Shown: positions 12,508 to 29,400 of the stretch, piece after piece | Layout of the letters: every line of letters starts with the position of its first letter | Position numbering within the stretch: position 1 is the stretch's first letter | From: Mansonella perstans | Taxonomy: Eukaryota > Nematoda > Chromadorea > Rhabditida > Onchocercidae | Direction: 5' to 3' | NCBI GenBank assembly: GCA_037074765.1 | Contig: JBAMDO010000574.1 | Span: forward strand, 248,001-312,000 | DNA: 64,000 nucleotides | Program-made: the position numbers and the translations under genes | Notes under the pieces: model-generated | Told to the model about the DNA's origin: nothing | The model's database searches: none | Seen by the model: only the letters and a program-made list of their open reading frames with translations

Positions 12508-12924
12508 CAAGCCTTAGTTCTCTATGCAACTCTAGGCCAAAGAATAATCTTTGTAGTTCCTAAAAGTTTCATAACACAAGCCTTAGTTCTCTATGCAACT
12601 CTAAGCCAAAGAATAGTCTTTGTAATTTCCAAAAGTTTCATATCACAAGCCTTAGTTCTCTATGCAACTCTAGGCCAAAGAGTAATCAGGCCAAAAAATA
12701 ATCTTTGTAGTTTCTAAAAGTTTCATAACACAAGCCTTAGTTCTCTATGCAACTCTAAGCCAAAGAATAGTCTTTGTAATTTCCAAAAGTTTCATATCAC
12801 AAGCCTTAGTTCTCTATGCAACTCTAGGCCAAAGAGTAATCAGGCCAAAAAATAGTCTTTGTAGTTTCTAAAAGTTTCATAATACAAGCCTTAGTTCTCT
12901 ATGCAACTCTAGGCCATAGAGTAA
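12508..12924. repeat. Higher-order tandem array, 69/85-bp units, 6 copies
   Basis: The core CAAGCCTTAGTTCTCTATGC starts at 12508, 12577, 12646, 12731, 12800 and 12885: spacings 69, 69, 85, 69, 85. The 85-bp units carry a 16-bp internal duplication around AGGCCAAA. A 69-bp variant with AAGCCAAAGAATAGTC followed by an 85-bp variant with AGGCCAAAGAGTAATC repeats as a 154-bp unit. No transposase or open frame. Confidence 0.93.
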
Positions 12925-13142
12925 TTCCTTGGCTCTTTTGCTAATTTGGACATTATGACTTGTAATTTTTATGTGATGCTCCCTTAATCTGATATTAGGG
13001 CATAACATGGCACTCCCTTGCAGACTTCATGTCAAAGCGTCCTCCAATTCACGCCTACTTCATTTCTCGCTAACAGACATTCATACAGGAGGGTAGACGC
13101 GAGTAATTGATTGCAAATATATGTTTGTAATGCTATCGACAA

Positions 13143-13349
13143 GCATACACACACACACACACACATACACACACACATACACACGCACATACACACACAC
13201 ATACACACACACATACACACGCACATACACGCAGACATTAGCATACGTACGTACGTACACACATGCAATACAAATATACACATTCATTGGAATGTTAGAC
13301 ATACACACACACACACTAAGATATATATAGCAGACAGACAGACAGACAG
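13143..13349. repeat. (CA)n/(CACATA)n microsatellite with ACGT and CAGA tracts
   Basis: CA-rich alternation with CACATA and CACGCACATA steps runs about 13143-13245, followed by ACGTACGTACGTAC (about 13245), a second CA run (about 13300-13317) and four CAGA steps (about 13331-13349). Confidence 0.92.
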
Positions 13350-13414
13350 GTGGAGGCGTATGATGTTGTGTCTTCTGGCACTATGCTTCAACTTATTTTG
13401 GGATATACGTCGGG

Positions 13415-13662
13415 GTGTGCTGACATACGTGTGTCTATGTATGTGTGCGTGTATATGTGCATCCATACGTGTGTTCATGTGTGTGTGTACGTGCATTTGT
13501 GCATCTATACGTGTGTTTATGTGTGTGTACGTGTATGTGTGCTTTTATACGTGTATTTATGTGTGTGTACATGTATGTGTGCATATATACGTGTGTTTAT
13601 GTGTATGTGCGTGTATGTATGCATCTATACGTGTATGTACGTGTATTTGCGCATCTATCTCG
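13415..13662. repeat. 40-bp minisatellite of TG-rich units, 5-6 copies
   Basis: GCATCTATAC-type anchors fall at 13501, 13541, 13581 and 13621, exactly 40 bp apart, with an earlier one at about 13459. Units read anchor, GTGTGTTTATGTGTGTGTAC, GTGTATGT with point differences. Strand composition is opposite to the CA array just upstream. Confidence 0.9.
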
Positions 13663-14771
13663 TAGATATGTGCTTTCTCTTAAACTGTACTCCTAATCTT
13701 GGAATTACTATGCTTAGTGCAGGCCTTATCTCAATTTTAGAATCACTTACTGTTTTTTAAGTTTTAATTCAATGTATTTAATTTGTTAAATGAAGCAGAA
13801 ATTACGAAAATAGATTTTAAAGTCTTTTCAATTCTATTTTGATTGTTATATTTAGAAGCTCTTAGCTTGTCTATCTCTCTAAACATTAGCTAGTGTTTAT
13901 ATTTACTATATAGTTCGTATAGTTAATTTAACTAATTAATAATTGGTTAGATTAGCAATAAGAAGCAATCATTTTAATTAATTCCAATGATCAGTTTAAT
14001 TCAACTACAAAATGGCAATTGTAAAATTTTTGAGAAATGACTCATGAAATTTATTTCATTCACTTCTATTTTGGAAGAATTGCCATTGGTTTCAAATTAT
14101 TGTATAGTTTGATTTGGGATACAACGGGAAATATTTCATTGCTAAATTTTCTTTACAAAAGACAAATTTATTTTAATCTCAAATGATCGTTATTGATTAG
14201 GGATTGAGTTATAGGATAAAATTTAGCTAGAAATTTATGAGATGAATATTCTAGTGTTCTGTTTTTTTGATTTAAATCTATTTAATATTTCAGTTCTACA
14301 ATGTTCTGAATTATCATTCATTTCATTGGATCTTTTTGAAAGTATCCTGAAATTAGATTCACTCTTATGCTCATATAATCACTAAATTTAATCTTCAAAA
14401 CATGAACCAATGATGGCAACAGGATGAAATGAAAGATATGGATATAGTATTATTCTTTTGTTATTTCATTGATAATGATTAATCCAAAAAAAAAAACTTT
14501 TGTTAGACAAATTAGGAATAATTTGTTTCTGATTTCTGTTACGGTTTTTATTTTTGTTATGGTAAAGGGATAGGTTAAATAGCACGTGAAACAATGTTTG
14601 TTTATGTTTGCTGTCATTTATGTATTCTTTGCGGAATTTATATCATTGCTTTCACTGTGATAAGGTTCTCTCTGTAACAGGGGTTCCTTTCTGATTATAA
14701 AATTTTGAGGACGGAATGAAAAATGTTGAAGTAAACAAACACTGCGTTGAACTATCACAAGATGGAATAGT

Positions 14772-14960
14772 ATGTATGAAGAAGAGGAGGATTGGAACAG
14801 TTTTCGCCTGGTATGCCTCTTCACGCGGTATCTAAATGCTGTCGATGTTTTTCCAAAATATTTTTGGTATTATTGGTTAACACTATCATTGCAGGCAATC
14901 TTAAGAGAAAGAGAAAAGATTGGTAGTTTGTCAGATTTCTCTAAATCTATCTACTTGTGA
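14772..14960 (+). CDS. Putative micro-gene, 34 aa after splicing (62 aa unspliced)
   Basis: Not recognised. The ATG at 14772 is the first after an in-frame TGA and opens MYEEEEDWNSFRL; a donor (GTATGC, 14811) and a good acceptor (TTGCAG, ending 14894) bound an 84-bp intron, the same size as short introns of the surrounding genes (83, 85, 89 bp). Exon 2 (14895-14960) reads AILREREKIGSLSDFSKSIYL, then TGA. The intron is a multiple of three with no stop, so unspliced RNA would encode 62 aa with a hydrophobic insert. The spliced peptide is acidic at the N-terminus, then basic/helical, with no signal peptide. It could instead be the start of a larger gene using a donor near 14955. The evidence is coding-like composition and splice geometry only. 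Confidence 0.35.
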   Translation: MYEEEEDWNSFRLVCLFTRYLNAVDVFPKYFWYYWLTLSLQAILREREKIGSLSDFSKSIYL

Positions 14961-17110
14961 AATTTCCCTGCGTGTATCATGCAATACATAGAAATTCAGT
15001 ATTTTCGACAAAAATTATACGATAGGTAATTTGGCCTTCTTGCTTACTTATCATTATTAGCTTGAATACTTAATTTAATGGTTAATGCTTACTTCTTTTC
15101 TTTTCTTAAAAAGTAAAAAGTCACAAATCACAAAAAGGATTTTTTCGATTTCTTAAGGAAGCGAAATATTTCTTTTCCAATATGTATCGGTAGTCTTTGT
15201 TTAAACTGCCGGTGATGAATGATTTGCAATTTAAATTTTCTCTTGATGAAAATTCGTTAAGATGGTAAATTCTGTAATATCCTCCTATCAAAATTCATCA
15301 AGGTCATTCGACTGTCAAGTAGCTTTGGGAATTGCTTTCACATGGATGTGTCCAGACAAGTGGTTAAGATGAAATGAATATAAACATGATTTCGATTATA
15401 AAGAAATATTATGCAGATAAAATAGGAAATTTATATGGAAAAGAAAGTAGAGCAAAACTATGAAGAAAATGAAGAAACCGGTCTCTTGGAATTCAGTTCT
15501 AAAATATGCAGTTGATCGTGTAGAATCAATTTGGACTGGTTTACATAGTTTTAAATTTCATCGTTGCTTTTATGACAAATGAATTAAGTGCTGCTGTGCT
15601 ATATATGTCGTCCTTTACGGAAAAATTTGATAGTATTGAATTTTCTATTCCTTTCATTTTACCAGTTTTTTAAGAACACATATCCATTTCAATTTTATAA
15701 ATAAAGATCATTTTGTCTTGTAGTGAAACAAATGATGAGAACAGAGATGTTTGATTTATTTTTATCTTTGTCAGTATATGAAGTTAGTTGCAGAAAAAAA
15801 AATTTTAGCTGTCGGAAGAGGTCATTTGTTATTTTCTTTTATAGTAAATCTTTCAGAAGCCTGATGAATATATGTGATAACGAATGTACGATGATTTCAA
15901 TCTAAAATTAAATGAATTAAGGGAGAGATATTACGTTGTTTGCATAATATCTGCCAACTTTATGAAATATTGCTACTATTATTAATGCTTATCGTTATAG
16001 TTATATTTTCTCTTTTCAAATTATTGGTCAATTTTAAGTGAAATTGAAATAAGGATAATGCTTTAAGCTTATATTATCACTTTTGTTCTATCGCAGTTTC
16101 TTTTGATTATATTAAAATATTTTAGATGTATGCGTGGATTAAATTTTTCGTAAAAGAAGTGAAAAATTGTTCATAAGTGGTCAGGGATTAGAATTACCGG
16201 AAAGAATGAATCAGTGAAATATAACGAATGAATAGGTAGCGTTCGTTTTTTTACTGTACTTAATGTTGTTGTCTTATTATTAAATATTTCCTCTGTAACT
16301 TTGCTTTGAGAATGAAGTATGAAGTTGAGTGTATGAATGTTGCATGGTTGGCGTCTTTTAATTGATATCGAACCAAAGAATGTTTCCGAGCAGTATAGAA
16401 AATAATAGATTAACAGGTGGTGGTGAAAGAAATTTACAACTTTTAGAGTTTGTTTACTGATATCTTTCGCAAGATATGTTGCGGACTGACAATTTCTCTT
16501 TTGCTAGCATCTTTTGTGAATGGCCCATTCTTGTTCTTATAATCTTCTTTTGTAGCAAAACCAATGAGATTAATAATCCACAGATCCTTTAGGATTTCTC
16601 GGCTCCATTTTTTTTAAGTGTTAAATGCATTTTCTGCGTTTTCTTAGTATTGCAACTATGATACATTGATTCTGATGCTGTTTTATGGATGAATCTGTTG
16701 GAAAGAGATAGTTTTTATTCTAAACAAGTCAAAAAATCACTGCTCGTACAAATGATTTCAGTAGAACAAGGCAATGCCTCAAATTAGCAATGATTGTGCT
16801 ATGATAAATACAATAAACTCTCAGTATTTTTATGGGTACAGGTAGCAACTGCCTGATGAATTATTTAATTTTGCATACCGTAGTTTTTCTGGTTGTGCAA
16901 TTCCGAGTTGCAGGTGTGATTTGTTTTCATCAGATGTTTGATTTGCTCGTTTTCAGAAATGTATTTCGGAATTAGCTTGACTTTTCTTTATTTGCAGTAA
17001 ATCTTTGGTTTACATATCTAATTTTTTTATTGTGAATTATTGTGCTTTTGTTGATTTCTGGATGATCAATTGGTATTGTTTACTGAGTGCAGTGATTTAA
17101 TGAAGTCATA
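14961..17110. promoter_or_regulatory. Intergenic region upstream of S6 kinase
   Basis: AT-rich, no exon supported. It should contain the S6K promoter. A 40-codon open frame from 15460 is too weak to call. Near the gene, GTGCAG at 17087-17092 is a candidate trans-splice acceptor leaving an 18-nt leader. Confidence 0.4.

Positions 17111-17111
<1 letters not shown>
17100..17111 (+). promoter_or_regulatory. Minimal uORF overlapping the S6K start codon
   Basis: ATG AAG TCA TAA (17100-17111) ends with a TAA whose last A is the first base of the S6K ATG (17111). If the GTGCAG at 17092 is the 5' splice boundary, the uORF starts only 7 nt into the native leader. The overlap is seen; any translational effect is inference. 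Confidence 0.55.
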
Positions 17112-21388
<4,277 letters not shown>

Positions 21389-24300
21389 AGTCGATTCTCT
21401 TTAACAATTATTTTGCTCTACAGGTAGTTGTGTTATTTGGTTTTTTGTTTCTCTTTAATGCATTATTTCGATGAAATGCATTTTGTTTTGTCTTAGTAAC
21501 TTATCAATTTTGAAACACTATTACTTTGACCTTAGTTTCATTCAAAATTTCACTTGTTTTTTATTTTACTTTCGTAGTGTCGCAAAGGCTTTGAATTTTT
21601 TAACAGACTATTCGTAAAAGAAAAAACTGATATGTGCAATGTCGTTTAAAACCTCCAGCGCGCTAGGTCCGTGGACTTTATGACGGTTTAGATTAAGCAC
21701 AGTGTTTGTAGTGTTAGCAAATCAAGTTTTGTTTTTTTATTTACTTATGTTTCTTAAATTTTTATTTAAAATCAATTCTTTCAATATTGAACAATTTTAT
21801 AGATCAGAAGGATATCTGACACGCAAAGCTGAAATCGTTGTGATCTGAGAGTTGGTAGCGAGCTGTGATAATTTCGAACAGTTCATCTCCCGCATGAGAA
21901 GGAAGGTTCGAGGTGCATTCATATACTTCAGTGCCTTTGTTTTCTGCTTGTTCTGATAATTACGCTCTTTTTTTATTTTGATGAAATGAACTTCATATTT
22001 GCTCATTCATGTGAATTTTTTTAAGTTTCCTATTGCTGAATGTTTCTGAACGTTGCTAAATTGAACTGATGAATGCATTGTTTGGTTTGATGTTATTTTA
22101 TGAAAATTCATGTCGTATTTGTGCCTAATTGTTGTTGTTTATGACTACTGCTGTTAATACTGGAGTCGTCTATTTCAGGAAAGCAATTGAAAAGTAGTTC
22201 TTAATTTGTCGAGTAAATTCATTGAACTATAAGTAGTTTGGGATAGAGGTGCGAAAACTTTTGTGTTAGATAAACACATTTTCATAGACTACAAAAACTT
22301 GAAATTGCTGAGACATTCGATTCTGAAGCAATGTTAGAGATGCGTAGTTTGGACAATCACAGTTTTGGTACGGTCTTGTGCCTGTCCTCGAAGTTAACTT
22401 TTGATGACTGCTAATTTTAATAAGCGAATACCATTTCTCCAATCACTCTTCGTTTTTTGCTTCAATTGTGTCCTTCCATTCCTATTTAATTTTAGTTGCA
22501 AGTGCAGGAAGTTGTTGTATTATAAAGACTTTGAATGATTTTAATAATTCGTACAAAAGTTGAGGAAAGTTGCGTATTTTTAGTTGTCTCAGGGATAAGA
22601 AATTTAACATTTGTTATTATGAAGTGGTGGAAGGAACTGTGTTACTTGAAGTTCAGTTTAATTTTAAAATTTCAGGAACCGTGTAGTTTCTGTAAAGTTT
22701 TATAGTTTTGCTTGTGTCTGTTGCATTACTGAATTTGCCTGTGGGTATATAAATCTCAGTGTTTTGTGAATGCTCGTAACTGTTTTGTGGTCAACAGCAA
22801 TTTATTGAAATTGAGAAAAATTGTTGCGAACTTCAAGTAAACACAGATATACTTCTTCATAAGACTCCATAAGTGATACGATTGTTTTTATTAAAAAAGC
22901 AATTTTTATCGCGAAAGATCTAATAATTTTGAAATATGAAGATAATTTTGTACTGATAATTTGGTGTAAAGAAATTAACAGTGCAGTTTATTGCTATCAA
23001 AAATAACACTACTCGAATTTAAAAGAATAATAGCAATAAGAAAATGAATTTCAATACAGTTCGGTGGTATAGAAGATGCTAGACGATTGGAAGTAATGAT
23101 ATTGTGTTCAAAATTGAAACTGGAGATGGAATGATTCCTTTACATAGTAATTTAGATCTGAAGGGATAACAGTAATGATTCTGTTAGATTAAAAAGTCAG
23201 TGGTGCAGTAATTCATATTTGTTAATGGAAGACAAATATGGTGATTAGTGAAAAATATCTGGTAGGTTTGGTGACTAGGTGAAATAATGGCAAACACAAA
23301 ATTACTTAGATTATGGCCTAGTAATTTTACTACATAATTATTTAGGTTTTTCGAAATTCCCAATTGAAAAAAACAATAGATTTGGGAGATATAACAAAAA
23401 AGTATCAATTCTAATAGGTTCGGCTTATACAAATAAGTATTTCGTATTCTTCATTGAGACAACTAATTCAATTTTTGCGAAGTTTATCGTTTGAGTTTTT
23501 AATACGATAGATATATTATAAAAAAGTAAACTAACAATATCAAATGCATACTTCATCTATCTTGATAGTTCGTTATTTCATCGCAAGATATCCATTTTCG
23601 GTGAAATTGTATCATGGTTTATCGTTGGGATAAGATCTCTTATTTCGCATTGATTTATTCGATCTAGAATTTGCTGATTACTCCACTTTTAAATTCAATT
23701 AATTTTAAACGGAAATTCTTAGGATTATATTTGCTATTAATAAATTTCCTTTAATTCTTTTCGCTATTACATCACTCTTTTTTTTCAATATCAATGTGTA
23801 AGGTATGAACCATTAGAAGGCGGTATCAGACAATTCTTTCTTCATAAAACATTCAAAACAATTTGAAAAGTGGGAAATTAAATTACTAAATCACTGAAAC
23901 ACTTCGAAAGGAATGTAAAAACAAAAAAAGAAAGGAAAACATGATGCTTGCAATGTTTGATTGGCGTATTTGTAATAATGAATTTGTTATTTTTAATTGA
24001 TTTCTTTAGCGAAGGGGTCTTATATACTTTTTTCATGCTGTCAAACAGAAACGCGTTTGTGAACATTCTTTAATAATAATGATCTTATCGTGTACTTCTT
24101 AATTTTTGTGATTTTTCAAATTAGATTCATTCTTATTGGGGTCGAATGATCCAACCAATATCATTTTTTCATTCATTCAATAGACATCATTAATTTCAAA
24201 TTACTGCCTAGTAATCTTTCATTTTTGAGGATATCCTTGAGAGAATGTTCGATAAATCTCAATGCCTTCACTTTGGCAAGTACTGCTTGACCTTATTTGC

Positions 24301-24494
24301 GTCTATAAAGAAATTGCATTATTCCGCTTTCATTCACAATATAACTTCCACTGACTTTTCTGATCCATTTCTCATGATCTGAAAATCATTTCCTTTTATC
24401 TTTTTCATTCATATCTTTTTGATAGTCGTTTTAAACACTGTAAATGGTTCTTTCTCTCTCTTTTACCATTTTTCATTTTTTATTTAGATTTTTT

Positions 24495-24570
24495 CACTTC
24501 CATTTAAATGATTAAAAAAGCCATTTAAAAATTGCACTTCCATTTAAATGATTAAAAAAGTCATTTAAAA
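24495..24570. repeat. 40-bp tandem duplication, 2 copies
   Basis: CACTTCCATTTAAATGATTA starts at 24495 and 24535; each copy continues AAAAAG.CATTTAAAA. Confidence 0.88.
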
Positions 24571-26413
24571 TTGAAGTTTTATCAGTGCTCGTTCATTTTT
24601 CCTATCCTGTTCGTATACACATTTCATCTTATCTTTCTCATTCATTATTGAAAAACCCGTTATTTCTCTGAGGATAAGACTTATCGGACAAATTGTCTAT
24701 TTTTTCATCACAAAGTTCAGCAGGGGCAATATCCCGCAGTGAAGGCAGGAGAATATCGTTTGATGAAACAATTATTGTTTATCCATTAGTACAGCTACAT
24801 ATCATTTTCGATAGCTGTGTTTCAATCCCGATATACTTATATGAATCCGTAATTTTTCTGCTGTTCGTTTTATTCATAGAATTAATTTGAATAATTCAGA
24901 ATTATTCAGCTCAATTTTATTGTACTAGAGACTCAAAAAATAACTCTCTTTAATGCTTAAATAAATACGATATCTAATTTTCTCACTCTTCATAGCTATC
25001 AGTATAATGAACTGTTAAAAGATGAAATACAAATTATGTTTCCAATACTTTAATTAATGAACTACCGCTGTTCTGATGGATGTTAGAGTTCGAATTTCAT
25101 TTAATATATTTTTGTTTGATCATTCTACAATTCAAGTTTTCCTTATTGAAACTATCAATTCATCTGCAGATACTATGAAAAATGCTTGTTGGAATGAGCA
25201 TAGAAAACACATATGCAGAAACATTTTGGAATAAGAAGTTAATCAGATATATGAAAATGAAGTGGATAGCCAAAGAGAGTTGGAAATTATAATCAAAAAC
25301 AGTATGGAAAATCTTTAGCTTTTTATGAGAACTGTAGACGAATGATTGTTGTTGAAATTTAAAAAGTCTCCTCCTGGATTTCTCATTAGTGATTCTCGAC
25401 GATGAACAATCCCAGTAATCTTCCATAGCGATGGTTTTGATAGAATTGCGAGGAAGTTATAGAAACTGTAAATAGGAATAAGAAATTGAATCAAAGAAAT
25501 TCAGGGATACCATCTTTTTTTGGCAATGTCCCTGTCAAAGAATTTCAAATTTTGTACTACAGTGTACACGCACATTGTAAGCTTATATTTTAGGTACGGT
25601 TTGCTTGTTTTGCTCTGAATAATCACAGAGTTCCATGGGTACTTGAGTAGCTGTTAAAGCAATCAAAAGAAATTAAATAAACTTAATCAGTTATGACATT
25701 CAGAAGAAAATTTACTTTCCAGAACAATCTGGTTAATATTCTTTGCTGTGATGATCCAATGTTGCTCGGCTTTCTTGTTGCCAGGTGAAATGAAATTCAG
25801 GAACTTTTAAAGAGGATTATTAAAAAGTGCAAAAACTTTTAAATAACGACTTTGGGCTGAAAAGTGAGGCGCTTACTGGAAACATGGGGAAGCTTTTGGT
25901 TTGGCCCTAAATTCTTTTTTAACTTCTAGCAGGGAAATCAAATTGAAGGAACAAAATGGCTTGTTGGATTTCAATGGACATAGATTTTATTAAAAGTTTG
26001 CTGTAATGGTTTCCTTCTGCGGTAAGGAGTCAATGATTTTGTTCATTTCCCGTTGTTTTTCTTTGTTAAAACCTTTTCCTAAGTTATTATAGATCTCTTA
26101 ACAGTATAGAATCAGTGATATTGTCTTTGAATAGTGAAAAATGGGTCATTCATTCAAGTCTGATTATTAATATATACTCTTTAAGAAGCATGAAGCAAGT
26201 AATCTTTAATAACTTACGGATAATTATTTGAAATAAAAGCAAAGATTATTAACTTCTTGAAATAAAAGATAAGAAAAGTGGATGTAAGTGCTGTAAAGTT
26301 CTCTTAGCTTTGGTATATTTAAAAGAAGCAAAAAATTATCGATTCGCACTTCAAATCTTCAAAACGCGAAATTCGCATTTAATCTAGAATTATTGCTTTT
26401 CAACTTTTCAATT

Positions 26414-26420
26414 TTAGCAA
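26414..26420 (+). promoter_or_regulatory. Candidate spliced-leader acceptor of the LET-767-like gene
   Basis: TTTTAG followed by CAA and the ATG. An acceptor this close to a start codon, with no matching upstream exon, is the usual sign of nematode trans-splicing. Inference; RNA 5' ends would settle it. Confidence 0.45.
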
Positions 26421-29400
26421 ATGGATTTGTCCATAATAATCATTATTGGCTGGATCTATATAATAATTACCATATATCGCGTGATGATTACAGTTTATAA
26501 TTTATTTTATCCATTTTTCCTGGCCAAGCCACGCAATCTTCGCAAACTTGCTGGCGCTAAATGGGCAGGTAATTTTTTTAAATCATAATTTGCATTATAC
26601 ATCCAGTTTACCAGCATTGTTTAACATTTGGCGTATCATTGAAGTATTGAAGATAAGGCTGTAAGTTGATGCTGAACAATGTGCAGTAATTGTCTTTGTA
26701 ATTGAATAATCGAATTATTTGAAAAATATGGAATAGGTTCTAATTTACCTGCAATCATGAGCATAATTATGAGAAAGGAAGCAAGTTTAAATAAAATGGT
26801 ATCGAGATAGTGATACTGCAAATGGTGTCTTGTTTACTTCCTCACCAGTTCTGATCTCTTCTGTGATAAGGTCATATTCAAGCCATTTAATTCCTATTTT
26901 CGGTTTTTATGAAATTTAATTGAAACTGTCGCGAAAGAATATTTAGATATTAGTGGAAAAGCGTTGCTCAGCTTTCTGTAGAATGAGAATTCGCTTGATG
27001 AATGGTACTTTCATTACAGCACACAAACACCGATTTTCTTATATTGAAAGAAATGCTTGACGTGATGGAAGTTAGTTGCAGTGATAACTGGTGCAACAGA
27101 TGGCATAGGTAAAGGATATGCGTTTGAACTAGCAAGGAAAGGCTTCTCGATACTGCTGATTTCACGCACACAGTCAAGGCTCGATAATGTTAAGGCTCAA
27201 ATTGAAAAAGAAACTTCTTCTGAGGTGATGCAATTTTTGAAATGATAAAGTAAGACTACGGGAATTAAATTCACAGCACTCATTTGAAAGACCAGAACTG
27301 AATGCTTCTAATTCAATTTAAAAGTTTCAGCACTTGTAGCATCAACAAGAACAATTTGCTTTGATAAATGAAGCATAAAAATACTTGAAGACGAATGGAA
27401 ATTTCAGGTCCGAACAATTGCTTTCGATTTTTCTAGCACAGATATTGAGTATTATGAGCGATCATTGCTGTCACAAATTCGAGCAATGGACATTGGCATT
27501 TTAGGTCCATATTTTGTATAAATTTGGATTTGTTTTTTTGTCCTTTTTCCATTTTGATATTTCAATCGTTTTAAGAGTATGAACCATTCATTGGTTTGTG
27601 GAGGAATACTTCTTTTGTTGAATGTTAAAAATGATGTGAATGAATAATGATATGAACAATATAGTATCTAAATTTGTTCTTATCACTGCATTTGGCTGCA
27701 TCTTTTATGGAATGCTCTGTGGGATTTCGATATTAAGATAGAAGAAATTGGATTATTTTGAAACCATTTGTGACCACTTCAAATATCCACTCCTCTTTTG
27801 CGTATTTTTTGAACGGATTTGAAAAATATTATCATTACGATTTTTCACATATTAATCATGTTAAACTGTGTTTCATGAATAATGATTAATGAACTATTAA
27901 GTGAATAGCGTTGGATCTGCATTCGAATATCCTGATTTGTACCACAAAGTCGACGGAGGTATCAAATTATTCAGGCATATCAGTGTAATTAATATTATCC
28001 CCGCAACAGTGGTAAGTATTCTTCTTCTCTTACGATAGTTATTACACAGTGGACAACTGAAAAGGAAATTTCTTTGTTAATTAGATAACTTTAATTTTCA
28101 ACATAACCGTTCAAAAGAAATTTTTGCGATGATCGCTTGTACAGTATGCAGTATTATGAATAACAGCAACTGAAATTAAGACTAAATAAATATTAGCAAT
28201 TCAAATAAAGTTTATATAGAAAATTACATAAGCATTTCAATAAACTAATATTTAGCTAATGGCAGCTGTACTACCGCAAATGTATGAACGAAATTCAGGC
28301 ATTATCATCAATGTAGCCTCATCCTCTGCTTATTATAAAATCCGCTGGTTCAGTGTTTATGCCGCTTCGAAGGTTGTACTCCACTTTTTCTTTTCAAGAG
28401 GGATCACAATTATTACCAACAACGTGCAATTAAGTTGAGCAATTAACACGTGTAAGCAAAATAGTTTTGTAGCAGTTCCTACTTTTGACTAGTGAAATGA
28501 AATATAATATGGTTTCGCTTGTTCGTTATGTACCATTCTCTGCGTGTGTTCCACGTAAACATTTCTTTCAACTTGCCTAATCACTTTTTCATTCTTCTTT
28601 TAAAAATATTTATTGTTCCTGAAGACTTTAATGTGTATTTCTAATCAAATATTTTGAAATTTTCATTCATCTCGAATGTGCTCAATTAAAGCTGCTAAGT
28701 TTTAAGTAAAGTGTGATTACATAGGTTCTAGAAATATGTGTCCTGGTTAACGAAAATAGTGCAAGAAGAATATAAGAAAACCAATATTATAATACAGGAA
28801 GTGAATCCAATGGTTGTGGTCACAAAACTTGCTAAGGTAAATGGCATAGCCAATTACATCTAAATTTAATATCCGTAGTTGGAAATATTTTCTCACATAG
28901 CATGGAAAAAAACGAGAAAAATTCCTTAAGCTTTACATTTTGCTTGATGTTTAAATGGTAAATTATTTTCACAGACTTTTCAGCTTATCTATTTATAATG
29001 ATTTTAGGTTCTCCAAATAAATTGTGACTATTGTTCATTTCAGGTCAAAAGATCATCATTTTTCCGACCAAAAGCTGATGTCTACGCTAAATCTGCTGTC
29101 CGAACAATCGGAATTATAAAGCACACAACCGGATATTTTGCTCATCAAATAAAGGTTAACTCCCATCTGGAAGCATTTGTAGATTCCATCTTGAATTTTT
29201 TTTTTAATCGTTTACCAGTGATTTCCTTTCTGCTAGCAAAATATTAAACAGCGAGTTAAGAATGCAGAAAATTCGAATTGTCTTATACGTGCAGTGAAGT
29301 ATTTTTAATTATTTTAATTTCAGGTGGAATGCCTCAAATGGTTACCGCAATTCATTGCTGATGCAGAGATTCATAAACGAATGATAATTTTTCATAAAGT

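Larger units (their letters stand above)
11541..14771. other. Repeat-rich intergenic region upstream of MOSPD2
   Basis: No coding exon is supported. Long open frames here, up to 184 codons near 13111-13665, are products of TG/CA repeats. The region holds the tandem arrays listed separately (12046, 12263, 12508, 13143, 13415); 13700-14770 is plain AT-rich DNA. Confidence 0.6.
21389..26420. other. 5-kb intergenic region, S6K 3' side to the LET-767-like gene
   Basis: The first kilobase probably holds the S6K 3' UTR. Nothing else is firmly coding. A 40-bp duplication lies at 24495-24570, and one short coding-like segment (24721-24788) is reported as a finding. The rest is AT-rich. Confidence 0.5.

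Noticed and set aside
13111..13760. Long overlapping open frames (up to 184 codons) rich in Cys/Val/Tyr/His/Thr
   Set aside because: They exist only because CA/TG and 40-bp repeats lack stop codons; several frames are open at once and composition follows the repeat.
15436..15582. Short overlapping open frames (26 and 40 codons) near 15.45 kb
   Set aside because: Short, no splice partners, and two frames are equally plausible; below the level I can support.
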